64,000 nt of DNA, taken from positions 1 to 64,000 of the forward strand of contig NZ_JAATEM010000008.1 in NCBI RefSeq assembly GCF_012034205.1. Reading direction: 5' to 3'. Positions 17,287 through 26,888 of the stretch are shown piece after piece. Position numbers and translations under genes: made by a program. The notes beneath the pieces were generated by a model. It was not told the DNA's origin and ran no database searches. It saw nothing but the letters and a program-made list of their open reading frames with translations. This stretch comes from Streptomyces composti (GTDB lineage Bacteria; Actinomycetota; Actinomycetes; Streptomycetales; Streptomycetaceae). The stretch's first letter is position 1, and the number at the start of each line of letters is the position of its first letter.

Positions 17287-18093
17287 CTACGCGCTGGCCG
17301 CGCCCTCCGCCGGAGGCGCCTGCACCTGAGCCGGAACCTCCCCCAACTGCCCCGCCAGCCACGTCGGCACACCCCCCAGCAGCCGGAACAACCGCCGCGC
17401 CTCGTCCCGCAGCCTGGACGCCTCCGGCTCCTTCTCCGTGTCCGCCAGCGACACCAGCGCCGGCGCCGTCCCGACCAGGTACCCGAGCTCCTCCCGGATC
17501 CGCAGCGACTCCGCGAACCCGTGCCGCGCCTCCGCCAACTCCCCCTCCCGCAACGCCAGCCCCGCGAGATGCCGCCAGGTGGCCGACAGCAGCAGCGGAT
17601 CCGCATGCGCCGTGGCCCCCGCGTGCGCCCGGCGGTAGGCCGCCCGCGCCGCCTGCGGCGACCGCGTCAGGTTCTCGGCGATCAGCCCCCGCCGGAAGTC
17701 CAGCAGCGCTCTGCCCGCCGCCCCCGGCGCGATCAGCGCCGCCGCCCTGCCGAGAGCCGCCCGCGCCTCGTCGGCCCGGTCGCGGACCTGGAACAGGGTC
17801 GCCGCGTAGGCCAAGTACCCGCGTTCACAAGCGGCCGCACCCCGCTCGTCGTCGGTGTGGGCCATCGCCTCCGCCGTCCGCAGCGCGTCCTCCGCCTCCT
17901 CCCAGCCGGTCTCGGTGTACAGGCACCGCTCCACCAGCAGGGACGCCCGCTGCAGGGCGGCGGCCGGAGTGGTCGGCGTGATCATGGCGGCGGCGTCGGC
18001 CCAGCAGGCGCGCGAGCGCAGCCGCCATACCGCGGTCTGGAGGGGATCGTCTTCGGCGGTCGTTCCGTTACCAGACATGGCGGTATGCGCCAC
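17287..18093 (-). CDS. TPR-like helical repeat protein
   Basis: A 268-residue, Ala/Arg/Leu-rich helical protein. Repeated helix-turn-helix units of TPR type can be seen (EEAEDALRTAEAMAHTDDERGAAACERGYLAYAATLF, LAGLALREGELAEARHGFAESLRIREELGY). No enzymatic motif is present, so a scaffold or regulatory role is likely. The GTG at 18093 has GGGGAGGG four bases upstream; a GTG at 18111 and an ATG at 18078 are alternatives. It is convergent with the GntR gene. Confidence 0.65.
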   Translation of the reverse strand: MAHTAMSGNGTTAEDDPLQTAVWRLRSRACWADAAAMITPTTPAAALQRASLLVERCLYTETGWEEAEDALRTAEAMAHTDDERGAAACERGYLAYAATLFQVRDRADEARAALGRAAALIAPGAAGRALLDFRRGLIAENLTRSPQAARAAYRRAHAGATAHADPLLLSATWRHLAGLALREGELAEARHGFAESLRIREELGYLVGTAPALVSLADTEKEPEASRLRDEARRLFRLLGGVPTWLAGQLGEVPAQVQAPPAEGAASA

Positions 18094-18431
18094 GTTGCCC
18101 TCCCCGAGCACGCCATCGAGCTGTTGAGTGGTGGCCGCATCTCAGCACGAACAACATGGCTCGGCCAAGAGGGTGGGTGAAGGATTTCACAAAGTCATGG
18201 GGCAAGGACCCGGAACGCGGAAGCGGGCCGGGTGGCGCACTGGATCACTCGCGCCCCTCGGCCCGCCCCTGCCCCGCCAACTCCCCCCTCAGCAGGGCCC
18301 GACCGGGATGTACCCGGCGTCCGGGAGACCCGGCACAGCGGCCGCGGGATGCTCCTGCCCGCGCCGTGTCCGCTGGTCGGTCCCCAGGATGCCGGGCGCG
18401 CGGGACCGCGGCCTTGTCCGTGCGCGCACCG

Positions 18432-18442
18432 TTGTTGACAAT
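18432..18442 (+). promoter_or_regulatory. TTGTTGACAAT element (possible GntR operator / -35)
   Basis: The palindromic core TTGT-TG-ACAA contains a perfect TTGACA hexamer and lies 150 bases before the AraC gene in the 18094-18588 gap. It resembles GntR/FCD operators; a clear -10 at normal spacing is not seen. Nothing else in this roughly 500-base gap looks like a gene. Confidence 0.3.
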
Positions 18443-18588
18443 GCGTGCAGGAATGTTGATCCGAGGGATGCCAGGGGATCACAGGGACGCCGGGCCAGGC
18501 ATGTGACCGAAGGTCAGCTCGACCGCGGGCACCGGCCCGTGCCAGGTGCCGGGCGGGCACGGACGAGCGGGGGGCTACGGGGACCGGA

Positions 18589-19581
18589 ATGCTGGTGACG
18601 GAGTTCAGCACGCAGGCCGTGGCGCCGCCCGAGCGGTTCGCGCTGTTCGAGGAGGTCTCCGCGGGCACCCACCTGCGCAACCTCCTGCGCAGCGACGACC
18701 GGGAGGATTTCCGCGCCCGGCTGCGCGTGGTCGACCTGGGGGAACTGCAGCTGTCCGCGCAGTCCTTCCCGCATCTGGAGGTCGTGCGGACGGCCGAGCA
18801 GATCCGGCGCGCCGACCCCGAGGTATACATGATCAACTGCGTCCTCCACGGGCAGGCCGGGCTGTCCCACACGGGCCGTCACACCACGCCCCGCGTGGGC
18901 GACCTCGTGGTGCTGGACAGCAGCCGTCCCTTCGAGGCCCACCGCCGCACCGTCCCGGACGGCTGGTCCCAGCTGACGGTGCAGCTGCCGCACCGGATGC
19001 TGCCGCTGCCGGAAAGGACGGTGCGGCAGGTGCTCGCGCTTCCGATCGACGGCCGCAGCGGCATGGGCGGGGTGTTCGCCCGCTGGCTCGGTGATCTCAA
19101 CGCGCGCGCCGACGAGTTCACCGCGGCCGACGTCCCCGCCCTCACCTCGGTCATCCTGGACCTCCTGGCCTCCGTCATCGCCGGCTGCCTTCAGGCCGAG
19201 GAACGGCTGAGCCCGAAGACCCGCAGGACGGCGCTGCGGGCCCGGATCCAAGCGTTCGTCGAGCGGCACCTCGCCGACCCGGACCTGACGCCCCGGGCCG
19301 TCGCGGAGGCCCACCACATCTCGCTGCGCCACCTGCAGCAGCTGTTCGCCGAGGACGGCACCTCCCCGGCGGCCTGGATCCGCCACCGCCGCCTGGAACG
19401 CTGCCGCCGCGACCTGGCCGACCCCGGCCTGGACGCCCGCCCGGTCCAGGCCATAGCCGCCCGCTGGGGGTTCACCGACCCGGCCCACTTCAGCCGCCTC
19501 TTCCGCGCCGCCTACGGGATGCCACCGCGGGAGTACCGGACCATGACGGGCGCACGGCGGAACCGGCGGGCGGACACCTGA
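18589..19581 (+). CDS. AraC-family transcriptional regulator
   Basis: A 330-residue regulator with an AraC-binding-like N-terminal domain (RVGDLVVLDSSRPFEAHRR) and a C-terminal AraC/XylS double helix-turn-helix. The HTH segments are AVAEAHHISLRHLQQLFAEDGTSPAAWIRHRRLERCRRDL and AIAARWGFTDPAHFSRLFRAAYGMPPREYR. The ATG at 18589 follows GGGGACC. The adjacent pucR gene is convergent, so its target is not obvious from context. Confidence 0.9.
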   Translation: MLVTEFSTQAVAPPERFALFEEVSAGTHLRNLLRSDDREDFRARLRVVDLGELQLSAQSFPHLEVVRTAEQIRRADPEVYMINCVLHGQAGLSHTGRHTTPRVGDLVVLDSSRPFEAHRRTVPDGWSQLTVQLPHRMLPLPERTVRQVLALPIDGRSGMGGVFARWLGDLNARADEFTAADVPALTSVILDLLASVIAGCLQAEERLSPKTRRTALRARIQAFVERHLADPDLTPRAVAEAHHISLRHLQQLFAEDGTSPAAWIRHRRLERCRRDLADPGLDARPVQAIAARWGFTDPAHFSRLFRAAYGMPPREYRTMTGARRNRRADT

Positions 19582-19605
19582 ACCCGGCGGCGGGCGCCCC
19601 GCGGC

Positions 19606-21279
19606 TCAGCTCATCCGCAGCGCCAGGAAGAAGTCCAGCTTGTCCTCCAGGCGGGACAGGTCACGTCCCGTCAGCTGCTCGATCCGGCCCACCCGGTACC
19701 GCAGCGTGTTGACGTGCAGGTGCAGCCGCGAGGCACACCGGGTCCAGGAGCCGTCGCAGTCCAGGAACGCCTCCAGCGTGGAGATCAGCTCCGCGCGGTG
19801 ACGCTGGTCGTACTCGCGCAGCGGGTCGAGCAGCCGGGCGGTGAAGGCCCGGCGCACGTCGTCCGGCACGAAGGGCAGCAGCAGCACGTGGGAGGCCAGC
19901 TCCTGGTGGCCCGCCGCGCAGACCCGGCCCGGGCGCGCCGCCGCCACCCGCCGCGCGTGCCGCGCCTCCTCCAGCGCACCGCGCAGCCCCTCCGCCGAGT
20001 GCACGGCCGCGCTGACGCCGAGCGTGAGCCTGCCGTCGCCGTCGAGGCCGGCCGACAGCGGGCCCCGCACGGCCTCGAGCAGCACGTCCGCGGGCACGCC
20101 CTGCTCGGAGCCGTCGTGCTCGCCGGTCACCGCGGGCAGCGGGACCAGGGCGATCGCCTCCTCGCCGCTGTGCGCGACCGCGATCCGGTCGGAGGGCTCG
20201 GGCCCGGTGGCCGACGGGTCGACCAGGATCTCCTCCAGCAGTGCCTGGGCCACCGCCTGGCCCTCGAGCTGCGCGTCGTCCCACTCCACGCGGGCCACGA
20301 CCACCTGCCAGTGCGGTGCCGCGCCGAGACCGGGCAGCAGCACGGGCGCCGCCACGCGCAGCCGGGCGGCGATCTCGGCCGGCGGCGCGCCCGTCTGCAC
20401 CAGCTCGAGCACCTCCTGCGCCAGCCGCCGCCGCACCGTGCGGGCGGCGTCCCGGCGGTCGCGCTCCACCGCGATCAGCTGGGTGACCCCGTGCAGCAGG
20501 TCCAGGCGCTCCTCGGCCCACTCCCCGGCGTCCGCCTCGACCGCGAGCAGCCAGTCCGACAGCATCGTCTCGCGCACATCCCGGGCGGGCTGCGGGTCGC
20601 GTCCGGTGCTGCGCACCGGGAACAGGCTGTACGTGGTCGGCCCGAGCGTGACCCGGTGCGGCCCCCGCCGCCCGGTGCGGGCGGCGGCCAGCTGCTCCGT
20701 CGCCAGCCGCGCGCACACCTCCGGGGGCAGCGCAGGGCCGGCCTCCTTGGCGCCGGCGATCAGCCGACCGGTCGGCGACAGCACCCAGGCCCGCAGGTCC
20801 AGGTCGGAGCGGAGCAGGTCGAGCACCACGTCGGGACCGCCGCCCGCGGGGCCGGAGGTCATCATCCGCCGGTGCCGGTCCACCACGGCCGCCAGGTCCC
20901 CGGCCCGCTCGCCCGACACCTGCCGCACCACGTGCTCGGTGATCGTCGCGAACGCCACCGACTCGTGCACCGCGAACAGCGGCAGCCGGTGCCGGGCGCA
21001 GGCCACCACCAGGTCGTCCGGGATCTCGTTGAGCTCCGCCTCGCCCGCCGCCAGCGCCGCCACCCCGGACTGCACCAGGATGCGGACGAACGGCTCGGAG
21101 TCCGCTGCGTCACGGCGCCAGGCGAGGCCGGTGAGCACCAGCTCCCCGCCCGAGAGGTAGCGGCTGGGGTCGCGGAGGTCGGTGGTCATCACACCGCGCA
21201 CGGTGCGGTCCAGTTCCTCCTCGCCGCCGAGCAGCTTCAGGCCCAGCGCGTCGGTCTCCAGCAGTGCGCGCAGCCGCAT
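19606..21279 (-). CDS. pucR: PucR-family regulator of purine catabolism/uptake
   Basis: A 557-residue regulator with the N-terminal PucR sensor domain (MRLRALLETDALGLKLLGGEE, RDPSRYLSGGELVLTGLAW) and a central GGDEF-like/CdaR region. The C-terminal HTH_30 has the typical ending (SRLHLHVNTLRYRVGRIEQLTGRDLSRLEDKLDFFLALRMS). In Bacillus and Streptomyces such proteins control purine degradation. Divergent transcription from the NCS2 purine permease across a 484-base promoter region supports that role here. Confidence 0.9.
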   Translation of the reverse strand: MRLRALLETDALGLKLLGGEEELDRTVRGVMTTDLRDPSRYLSGGELVLTGLAWRRDAADSEPFVRILVQSGVAALAAGEAELNEIPDDLVVACARHRLPLFAVHESVAFATITEHVVRQVSGERAGDLAAVVDRHRRMMTSGPAGGGPDVVLDLLRSDLDLRAWVLSPTGRLIAGAKEAGPALPPEVCARLATEQLAAARTGRRGPHRVTLGPTTYSLFPVRSTGRDPQPARDVRETMLSDWLLAVEADAGEWAEERLDLLHGVTQLIAVERDRRDAARTVRRRLAQEVLELVQTGAPPAEIAARLRVAAPVLLPGLGAAPHWQVVVARVEWDDAQLEGQAVAQALLEEILVDPSATGPEPSDRIAVAHSGEEAIALVPLPAVTGEHDGSEQGVPADVLLEAVRGPLSAGLDGDGRLTLGVSAAVHSAEGLRGALEEARHARRVAAARPGRVCAAGHQELASHVLLLPFVPDDVRRAFTARLLDPLREYDQRHRAELISTLEAFLDCDGSWTRCASRLHLHVNTLRYRVGRIEQLTGRDLSRLEDKLDFFLALRMS

Positions 21280-21763
21280 TCTCGTCGCCGCCGTTCCTTG
21301 TCTCGATGTCTACGCTGAAACGTCAGGGGTCTTCCACGGATCCTCGGGCCGGATCTCCGGAGCCCGGGTCGGTCTCCGGAGATCCGGGGCTCCGGAAATG
21401 GCCCGTCGGTGGCTGAGCAGCGCTGCCGGCCGTCTCCAGGACTGTGTCCTCAGCTTTCCGGGGAAAAGCGGGAGGCCGTCGGGGCCTCCTTTCATATGAA
21501 TCTACAAGATGTCCCGGCTGGCCAGCCAACTCCTTCATGTTTTCCGTGACTGACCCGTGCGGACACACGGCGGTGTACTGAGTCCGATCCGAGTGAACAG
21601 CACATGAACGAGCCGCCCCCCACCGCAGGCGGAGTGGCTCGATTCTTACGCCCCATATTCCAGATCACGGGTGCAGTACCGGGCCGTCCCCCGGGTCTGG
21701 CACCTCCCAAATCCCGGCACGCCACACCGCCGGGTGCCCCTATGAACCTTGGGAGACGGCACC
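21280..21763. promoter_or_regulatory. divergent pucR/permease control region
   Basis: This 484-base intergenic region has an 11-bp dyad (GGATCTCCGGA 21351-21361 with TCCGGAGATCC 21375-21385) close to the pucR side. A GGAGGCC/GGCCTCC hairpin (21471-21477 with 21483-21489) followed by TTT lies midway. The first could be a PucR operator, the second an attenuator-like terminator. No gene is seen. Confidence 0.4.
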
Positions 21764-23230
21764 ATGACCCAGCAGTCCGTGGAGCCCAGGACCACCGCCG
21801 AGGACGCGGGCGCGGGAACCCGCGTCCCGGCCGGCCGGTCCTGGCTCGACCGGTACTTCCACATCACGCACCGAGGATCGACGGTCGCACGGGAAGTGCG
21901 CGGCGGCATCACCACCTTCATGGCGATGGCCTACATCCTCCTGCTCAACCCGCTGATCCTTTCCGGTGAGGACGCCGCGGGCAACACCCTCGGACACACC
22001 GCGGTGATCACGGCCACCGCGTTCGCCGCCGCCCTCACCACCCTGCTGATGGGATTCGTCGGCAAGGTGCCGCTCGCCCTCGCCGCCGGCCTGTCCGTCT
22101 CCGGAGTGCTCGCCGGCCAGGTCGTGCCCCAGATGACCTGGCCGCAGGCCATGGGCATGTGCGTGATGTACGGCGCGGTGATCATGCTGCTGGTGGTCAC
22201 CGGCCTGCGCGAGATGATCATGAACGCGATACCGCTCGCCCTGAAGCACGGCATCACCATGGGCATCGGACTGTTCATCGCCCTGATCGGCCTGGTGAAG
22301 GCCGGATTCGTGCAGGAGAACCCGGCCCCCGGCGGCGGCCCCGTCGTGCTCGGCCCCGACGGTGAACTCGCCGGCTGGCCGGTGCTGCTGTTCGCCGTCA
22401 CCCTGCTCGCCATCTTCATGCTCCAGGCCCGAGGCGTCCCCGGCGCCATCCTGATCGGCATCGTCGGCGGCACGGTCCTCGCCGTTGCCCTCAACGCCTT
22501 CGGCGTCATCGACCCCAAGCAGTGGGTCGGCGGGGCGCCCGAGCTGCACGGCAGCGCGGTCTCCATGCCCGACTTCTCGGTCTTCGGCCAGGTCGAGTTC
22601 GGCGGCTGGGGAGAGGTCGGCGCGATGACCGTCGGCCTGATCGTCTTCACCCTGGTCCTCGCCGGGTTCTTCGACGCCATGGCCACGATCATCGGCGTCG
22701 GCACCGAGGCCAGGCTCGCCGACGACAAGGGCCGCATGCCCGGCCTGTCCAAGGCGCTGTTCATCGACGGCGCGGGCGGCGCGATCGGCGGCGTCTCGGG
22801 CGCCTCAGGCCAGACCGTCTTCGTCGAGTCGGCCACCGGCGTCGGCGAGGGCGCCCGCACCGGCCTGTCCGCCGTGGTCACCGGGCTCTTCTTCGCCGCC
22901 TGCCTGTTCTTCACCCCGCTCACCGCGATCGTGCCGGGCGAGGTCGCCGCGGCGGCGCTGGTGGTGATCGGCGCCATGATGATGATGAACGCCCGGCACG
23001 TCGACTGGGCCGACCGCGCCACCGCCATCCCGGTCTTCCTCACGGTCGTCCTGATGCCGTTCACCTACACCATCACCACGGGCGTGGCCGCGGGCGTCAT
23101 CTCCTACGTCGCCATCAAGGTCGCCCAGGGCAAGGCACGGGAGATCGGGGCGTTCATGTGGGGTCTGACCGTGATCTTCCTGATCTACTTCGCGCTCAAC
23201 CCGATCGAGAGCTGGCTCGGCGTCCACTGA
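21764..23230 (+). CDS. NCS2 family purine (adenine/guanine/hypoxanthine) permease
   Basis: A 488-residue membrane transporter of the AzgA/PbuG branch of NCS2, a proton-coupled nucleobase importer. Hallmarks are the N-terminal TVAREVRGGITTFMAMAYILLLNPLIL, the GFVGKVPLALAAGL segment, and the conserved ASGQTVFVESATGVGEGARTGL region. The C-terminus is TYTITTGVAAGVISYVAIK, and 12-14 membrane segments are expected. The ATG at 21764 follows GGGAG. Its divergent neighbour pucR likely controls it in response to purine supply. Confidence 0.92.
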   Translation: MTQQSVEPRTTAEDAGAGTRVPAGRSWLDRYFHITHRGSTVAREVRGGITTFMAMAYILLLNPLILSGEDAAGNTLGHTAVITATAFAAALTTLLMGFVGKVPLALAAGLSVSGVLAGQVVPQMTWPQAMGMCVMYGAVIMLLVVTGLREMIMNAIPLALKHGITMGIGLFIALIGLVKAGFVQENPAPGGGPVVLGPDGELAGWPVLLFAVTLLAIFMLQARGVPGAILIGIVGGTVLAVALNAFGVIDPKQWVGGAPELHGSAVSMPDFSVFGQVEFGGWGEVGAMTVGLIVFTLVLAGFFDAMATIIGVGTEARLADDKGRMPGLSKALFIDGAGGAIGGVSGASGQTVFVESATGVGEGARTGLSAVVTGLFFAACLFFTPLTAIVPGEVAAAALVVIGAMMMMNARHVDWADRATAIPVFLTVVLMPFTYTITTGVAAGVISYVAIKVAQGKAREIGAFMWGLTVIFLIYFALNPIESWLGVH

Positions 23231-23258
23231 CCGGCCGGCCGGCTCGCCGGCCGTGCTC

Positions 23259-23289
23259 ACCGCCGCCGCCCAGGGGAGGCGGCGGCGGT
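23259..23289. terminator. bidirectional terminator
   Basis: A perfect 12-bp stem (ACCGCCGCCGCC 23259-23270 with GGCGGCGGCGGT 23278-23289) lies between the convergent permease and kinase-like genes. A GGCCGGC/GCCGGCC hairpin precedes it. Confidence 0.75.
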
Positions 23290-23321
23290 ACGGACCGCCT
23301 GCCTCGGCGGACGCGCCGGCT

Positions 23322-25082
23322 TCAGGAGGCCCGGGCGATGGCGGCGATGGCCCCGCCCACCTCGTCCAGCAGGCTGCCGAGCGCGTCCGCCAGCTCGTCC
23401 TGCTGCCGGGGGTTCTGGCGGGCCGTGAGCGTCTGCATGCGCAGCACCGGGTTGACCAGGAACTGATGCAGCGGCTTCGCCGCCGCCGCCACGTCGTGCA
23501 GCAGATCCTTCACCCGGCCGAGGGCGCCCGCCCCCGCCGCCGGCGGCGCCTCCATCTGGGCCCGGGTCAGCTCGGTCCGCAGCTGCTGGGCCCTGCGCCG
23601 CACGAACAGGACCACCTCCGGCTGGAGCTCGCCGAACGACAGACCGGACACCTGCCGCGTCGGCCGTTCGAGGGTGGTCCAGATCTCCTTCAGAACGTCC
23701 ACGACGAGCCGCCCACCGGCCGGGTCCGGAACCAGGGCGGGCGCGGACACCGCCACGGCATCCGGCTCGGTCCGCTGCGACACCACCGAGACCCTGGGCG
23801 CGGCACCGGATCGGGACGCCTTTTCCCGCGATCCCCCTCCCGGCTCGCCCGGGATCACCACTTCGGGGGATCCGGAACGCTCCGCACCCGCGAGATCCAG
23901 ATACGCCCCGCACGCGTGCGCCGCGAGTCGGAAGAACCACGCACGGTCGCCGTCCGGGTACCGCTCGCGCCCGGTGAACATCAGGGCACACGCCTGCAAC
24001 GCCAGCAGCCACTGAGCACGCCACGCCTGGGTGACCCGCCGGGTGGCCGCCCAGTCGGTCAGCTGCGTGCGCACCCCGACGACCAGCGCGGCCAGCCCTT
24101 GCGGAATCAGCAGCCCCGCGCACCGGGACTCCGCCTCCGCACCGGTGCCGGTGAGGGCGCCCACCAGTTCGGCGCGGGCCTCCTCGGACAGATGAGGCAG
24201 GTAGTGGTCGGCGATCAGGCACAGCAGCAGGTGCACGGGGTCGCGCGCCAGGAGCGCACCCTCGCTGAACCGGGACAGGTCGATGAGCCAGAAGGCGTCC
24301 TCCGGGGCGTCGTCGCGCACCGGCACCATGATGTTGCCCGGATGCAGGTCGCCGTGCCCCCTTCCCCGGGCGGCGAGCTTGACCGGCAGCCGGACCAGCG
24401 GCGAACCGTCGCCCAGCGCCAGGGGATTGGGCAGCACCGGGCCGCGGTCCTCCGCCGCGAACCAGACGCAGTCGTGCACCCCGTCACCGAAGCGGCTCCT
24501 GACCCAGGTGCGCAGCGGGCCGTCCTCCTCGCAGCGCGCACCGAGGAGCTCCCGCACGAAGGCGGCGGCCGTCAGGCCCTGGTCGATCTGCGGATCCTCG
24601 GGATTCCAGCCGCTCAGCAGCCCCTTGACGATCTGCGCCGCGAGGCCGGGCAGGCGTGCGCTGCGGCCGAGCGCCGCGAGCGTGACCGTCGGGTCCTTGC
24701 CGTCCCCGGCGGGCTCCTGAAACATGACCCAGTACTCGCCGAGGCGCCAGGGCCTGCCCGCAAGTCCGACCAGGTGCCGGCCGACGAATTCGGCGTTGCC
24801 CGGGAGGCCGCTGCGCAGCGCGGCCTTGTGGTTGCGCGGCTCGGCCTGCGCGTCCGGTGAGGGAGCCACCAGCTTGATGATGCGCATGCCCCCGGTCTGC
24901 CCCTGGTCCAGCTCCCGGAGGAAGGCCGACACCAGCCGGCCGCCGCTCTGCCCGGTCTCCAGCAGCTCCGGGTCCACCAGCTCGAGTTCGTTGGCGTGCA
25001 GCCAGTCGCCGAGGGCCCGGTCGACCTCGGGCAGGCCGAAGACCCGTAAGGCGTGCGGCGACTGGGACGGGAAGCATTCCAT
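23322..25082 (-). CDS. APH-like phosphotransferase/kinase-fold protein
   Basis: A 586-residue protein with a degenerate aminoglycoside-phosphotransferase-like kinase fold. A Gly-rich loop and ATP-binding Lys region come first (GQSGGRLVSAFLRE, MRIIKLV around residue 70). The catalytic loop is HGDLHPGNIM (about 243-252) and the metal-binding Asp is in WLIDLSRF (about 267). The last 250 residues are helical and unrecognised. The pattern resembles the kinase-like components of predicted ternary-complex conflict systems, but I cannot confirm this without a search. It starts at ATG 25082, divergent from a membrane-anchored beta-helix protein across about 100 bases, so the two may be a functional pair. 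Confidence 0.65.
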   Translation of the reverse strand: MECFPSQSPHALRVFGLPEVDRALGDWLHANELELVDPELLETGQSGGRLVSAFLRELDQGQTGGMRIIKLVAPSPDAQAEPRNHKAALRSGLPGNAEFVGRHLVGLAGRPWRLGEYWVMFQEPAGDGKDPTVTLAALGRSARLPGLAAQIVKGLLSGWNPEDPQIDQGLTAAAFVRELLGARCEEDGPLRTWVRSRFGDGVHDCVWFAAEDRGPVLPNPLALGDGSPLVRLPVKLAARGRGHGDLHPGNIMVPVRDDAPEDAFWLIDLSRFSEGALLARDPVHLLLCLIADHYLPHLSEEARAELVGALTGTGAEAESRCAGLLIPQGLAALVVGVRTQLTDWAATRRVTQAWRAQWLLALQACALMFTGRERYPDGDRAWFFRLAAHACGAYLDLAGAERSGSPEVVIPGEPGGGSREKASRSGAAPRVSVVSQRTEPDAVAVSAPALVPDPAGGRLVVDVLKEIWTTLERPTRQVSGLSFGELQPEVVLFVRRRAQQLRTELTRAQMEAPPAAGAGALGRVKDLLHDVAAAAKPLHQFLVNPVLRMQTLTARQNPRQQDELADALGSLLDEVGGAIAAIARAS

Positions 25083-25184
25083 GAACCCAGTATGACCGGA
25101 GTGCCCGCATGGTCCGGATCTGTGTCCGGCGCGGGCCCGCGGATGTGATATTCCATCCCGTTGGGACGGCAGAGGGGGACCAAC

Positions 25185-26645
25185 GTGGCACGGCTCGAGG
25201 GAAGTCGGCGCATGCGCCGCGCGCTCCGCTCCGGCGAGATCGACGCCGGAACGCTGTGCGACCTCATCACGGAACGCGGCACGGACGACGGGCAACCACC
25301 CCAGCGCTACCAGGGCTTGCGCGTCACGGGCGCACTGCGTCTGGACCGCCGTCGCATCACCACCGCGCTCTCCCTCGTCGACTGCGTCTTCGAGGAGCCC
25401 GTCGACCTGACCGAACTCACCGTCCCCGCACTGGATCTCTCCGGCTCCACCCTCCCCGCCCTGCGAGCCGACCGCCTCACCGTCGACGGCGAACTCCGCC
25501 TGGCCGGCACGAGGGCGGGCGACGGCACCGCGGGCCCCCGCCCCATGACCGACCCGACCGACTCCCGCACCGGGCGACGCGCACCGCGCCGCCTCCATGA
25601 GGACTCGGCCACCGCCGCCGTACGCCTGGCCGACGCGCACATCGCGGGCAACCTCGTCGCCCAGGGGCTCACCGTCGCCGACGGCAGCCCCTGGTCACTG
25701 CTGGCGCCCCGCCTCACCGTGGGCGGTTCGCTGCACGGCCGCGGCCTGACCGCCAACGGCGCCCTCCACCTGCGCGACGCCCGCGTCACCCACGCCGTCA
25801 ATCTGCACGCCGCCGACGTGGGCGGCATCGACGCCACCGGGGTCGTCTGCACCGGCTTCTACGCCGACTGGGGCTTTCGCAGCACCGGCCAGGTGCTGTT
25901 GCGCGCGGCCGAGGTCGCCGGGGTGGTCACCTTCCACGACGCCGTCCTGGCCGCGCCCGCCGGCTCCCTGCTGTGCGGGCGGCTCCGCGTCCCGCGGCTG
26001 CGCCTCGACCTGCGCGAACCGCCCGCGGGCAAGGTGGTGCTGCAGGACGCAGCCGTCGACGTCCTGGTGGACTCCGAGGCCACCTGGCCCGCCCCCGGTT
26101 CCCTCTCCCTGGAGGGCTTCACCTATCAGCGCCTCGAGACCGGACAACCCGTCGCCCTCCGCGCCCGCATCTCCTGGCTCACCCGCGACCCGCGGGCCGG
26201 CGCCCGCGCCTTCGAGCAGCTCGCGAGATCGTACGAGAGCGGCGGCGACGAACGCTCGGCCCGCGCGGTGCGGCACGCCAAGGAGCGACACCTCAGCCGC
26301 AACGACCGCCTCACCGGCCGGATCTGGGGCCTGCTGCAGGACGTCCTCTTCGGCTACGGCTACGCGCCCCGGCGGGCGCTGCTGTGGCTGCTGTCCCTCG
26401 TCGCCCTGGGCTCCGCCTGGTTCGCCACCCATCCGCCGCGCCCGGTCGGCGGAGACCCCGAACGCGCCTGGGACCCCGTCCTCTACAGCCTCGACCTGCT
26501 CGTCCCCGTCGCGAGCCTCGGCCACCGCGGCGCCTGGGACCCCACGGGCCCGAGCAAGGCCGTCGCGCTCTTCCTGGTCGTCTCCGGCTGGGTCCTGGCC
26601 ACAGCCGTGATCGCCGGCGCCCGCAGGGTGCTGGGCCGGAGCTGA
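25185..26645 (+). CDS. membrane-associated beta-helical (pentapeptide-like) protein
   Basis: A 486-residue protein. Residues about 45-310 are beta-strand repeats (VTGALRLDRRRI, VDLTELTVPALDLSGSTLPALRADRLTVDGELRLAGT, NLVAQGLTVADG, HLRDARVTHAVNLHAADVGGIDATG), like a pentapeptide or bactofilin-type right-handed helix. A helical linker follows (ARAFEQLARSYESGGDERSARAVRHAKERHLSRNDRL), then two to three membrane helices (RALLWLLSLVALGSAWFA, VALFLVVSGWVLATAVIAGA). Streptomyces relatives are often labelled membrane-associated oxidoreductase, but no redox motif is visible. The GTG at 25185 follows GAGGGGGAC. It is divergent from the kinase-like gene. Confidence 0.7.
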   Translation: MARLEGSRRMRRALRSGEIDAGTLCDLITERGTDDGQPPQRYQGLRVTGALRLDRRRITTALSLVDCVFEEPVDLTELTVPALDLSGSTLPALRADRLTVDGELRLAGTRAGDGTAGPRPMTDPTDSRTGRRAPRRLHEDSATAAVRLADAHIAGNLVAQGLTVADGSPWSLLAPRLTVGGSLHGRGLTANGALHLRDARVTHAVNLHAADVGGIDATGVVCTGFYADWGFRSTGQVLLRAAEVAGVVTFHDAVLAAPAGSLLCGRLRVPRLRLDLREPPAGKVVLQDAAVDVLVDSEATWPAPGSLSLEGFTYQRLETGQPVALRARISWLTRDPRAGARAFEQLARSYESGGDERSARAVRHAKERHLSRNDRLTGRIWGLLQDVLFGYGYAPRRALLWLLSLVALGSAWFATHPPRPVGGDPERAWDPVLYSLDLLVPVASLGHRGAWDPTGPSKAVALFLVVSGWVLATAVIAGARRVLGRS

Positions 26646-26711
26646 CCTTTCGCGCACAAGCCACCACAGAACGGGTGGCAGCCGGTACGCTCGACGCGGC
26701 CCGTCGCCCCC

Positions 26712-26861
26712 GTGGTGCATCAGGCGGTGCCGGGTGTCTGGCTGCCCGGCTACGAGGAACAGCGGCACTACTGGGAAGGCATGTTCATCGAGATGACGGA
26801 ACGCTGCCTCCGGCACCGGGCGTGGGTCGCCGAACGGCAGCGACCCGGCTCACGCGTCTGA
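26712..26861 (+). CDS. small ORF or gene remnant
   Basis: A 49-codon frame (GTG 26712) with unusually protein-like composition for this DNA: VPGVWLPGYEEQRHYWEG and MFIEMTERCLRHRAWVAE contain clustered aromatic and acidic residues. The frame is open back to the stop of the previous gene with no clear ribosome site. It may be the C-terminal remnant of a lost gene or a real small protein; I do not recognise it. Confidence 0.35.
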   Translation: MVHQAVPGVWLPGYEEQRHYWEGMFIEMTERCLRHRAWVAERQRPGSRV

Positions 26862-26888
26862 CCGCATGTCAGCGGCACGCCGCCGCAG

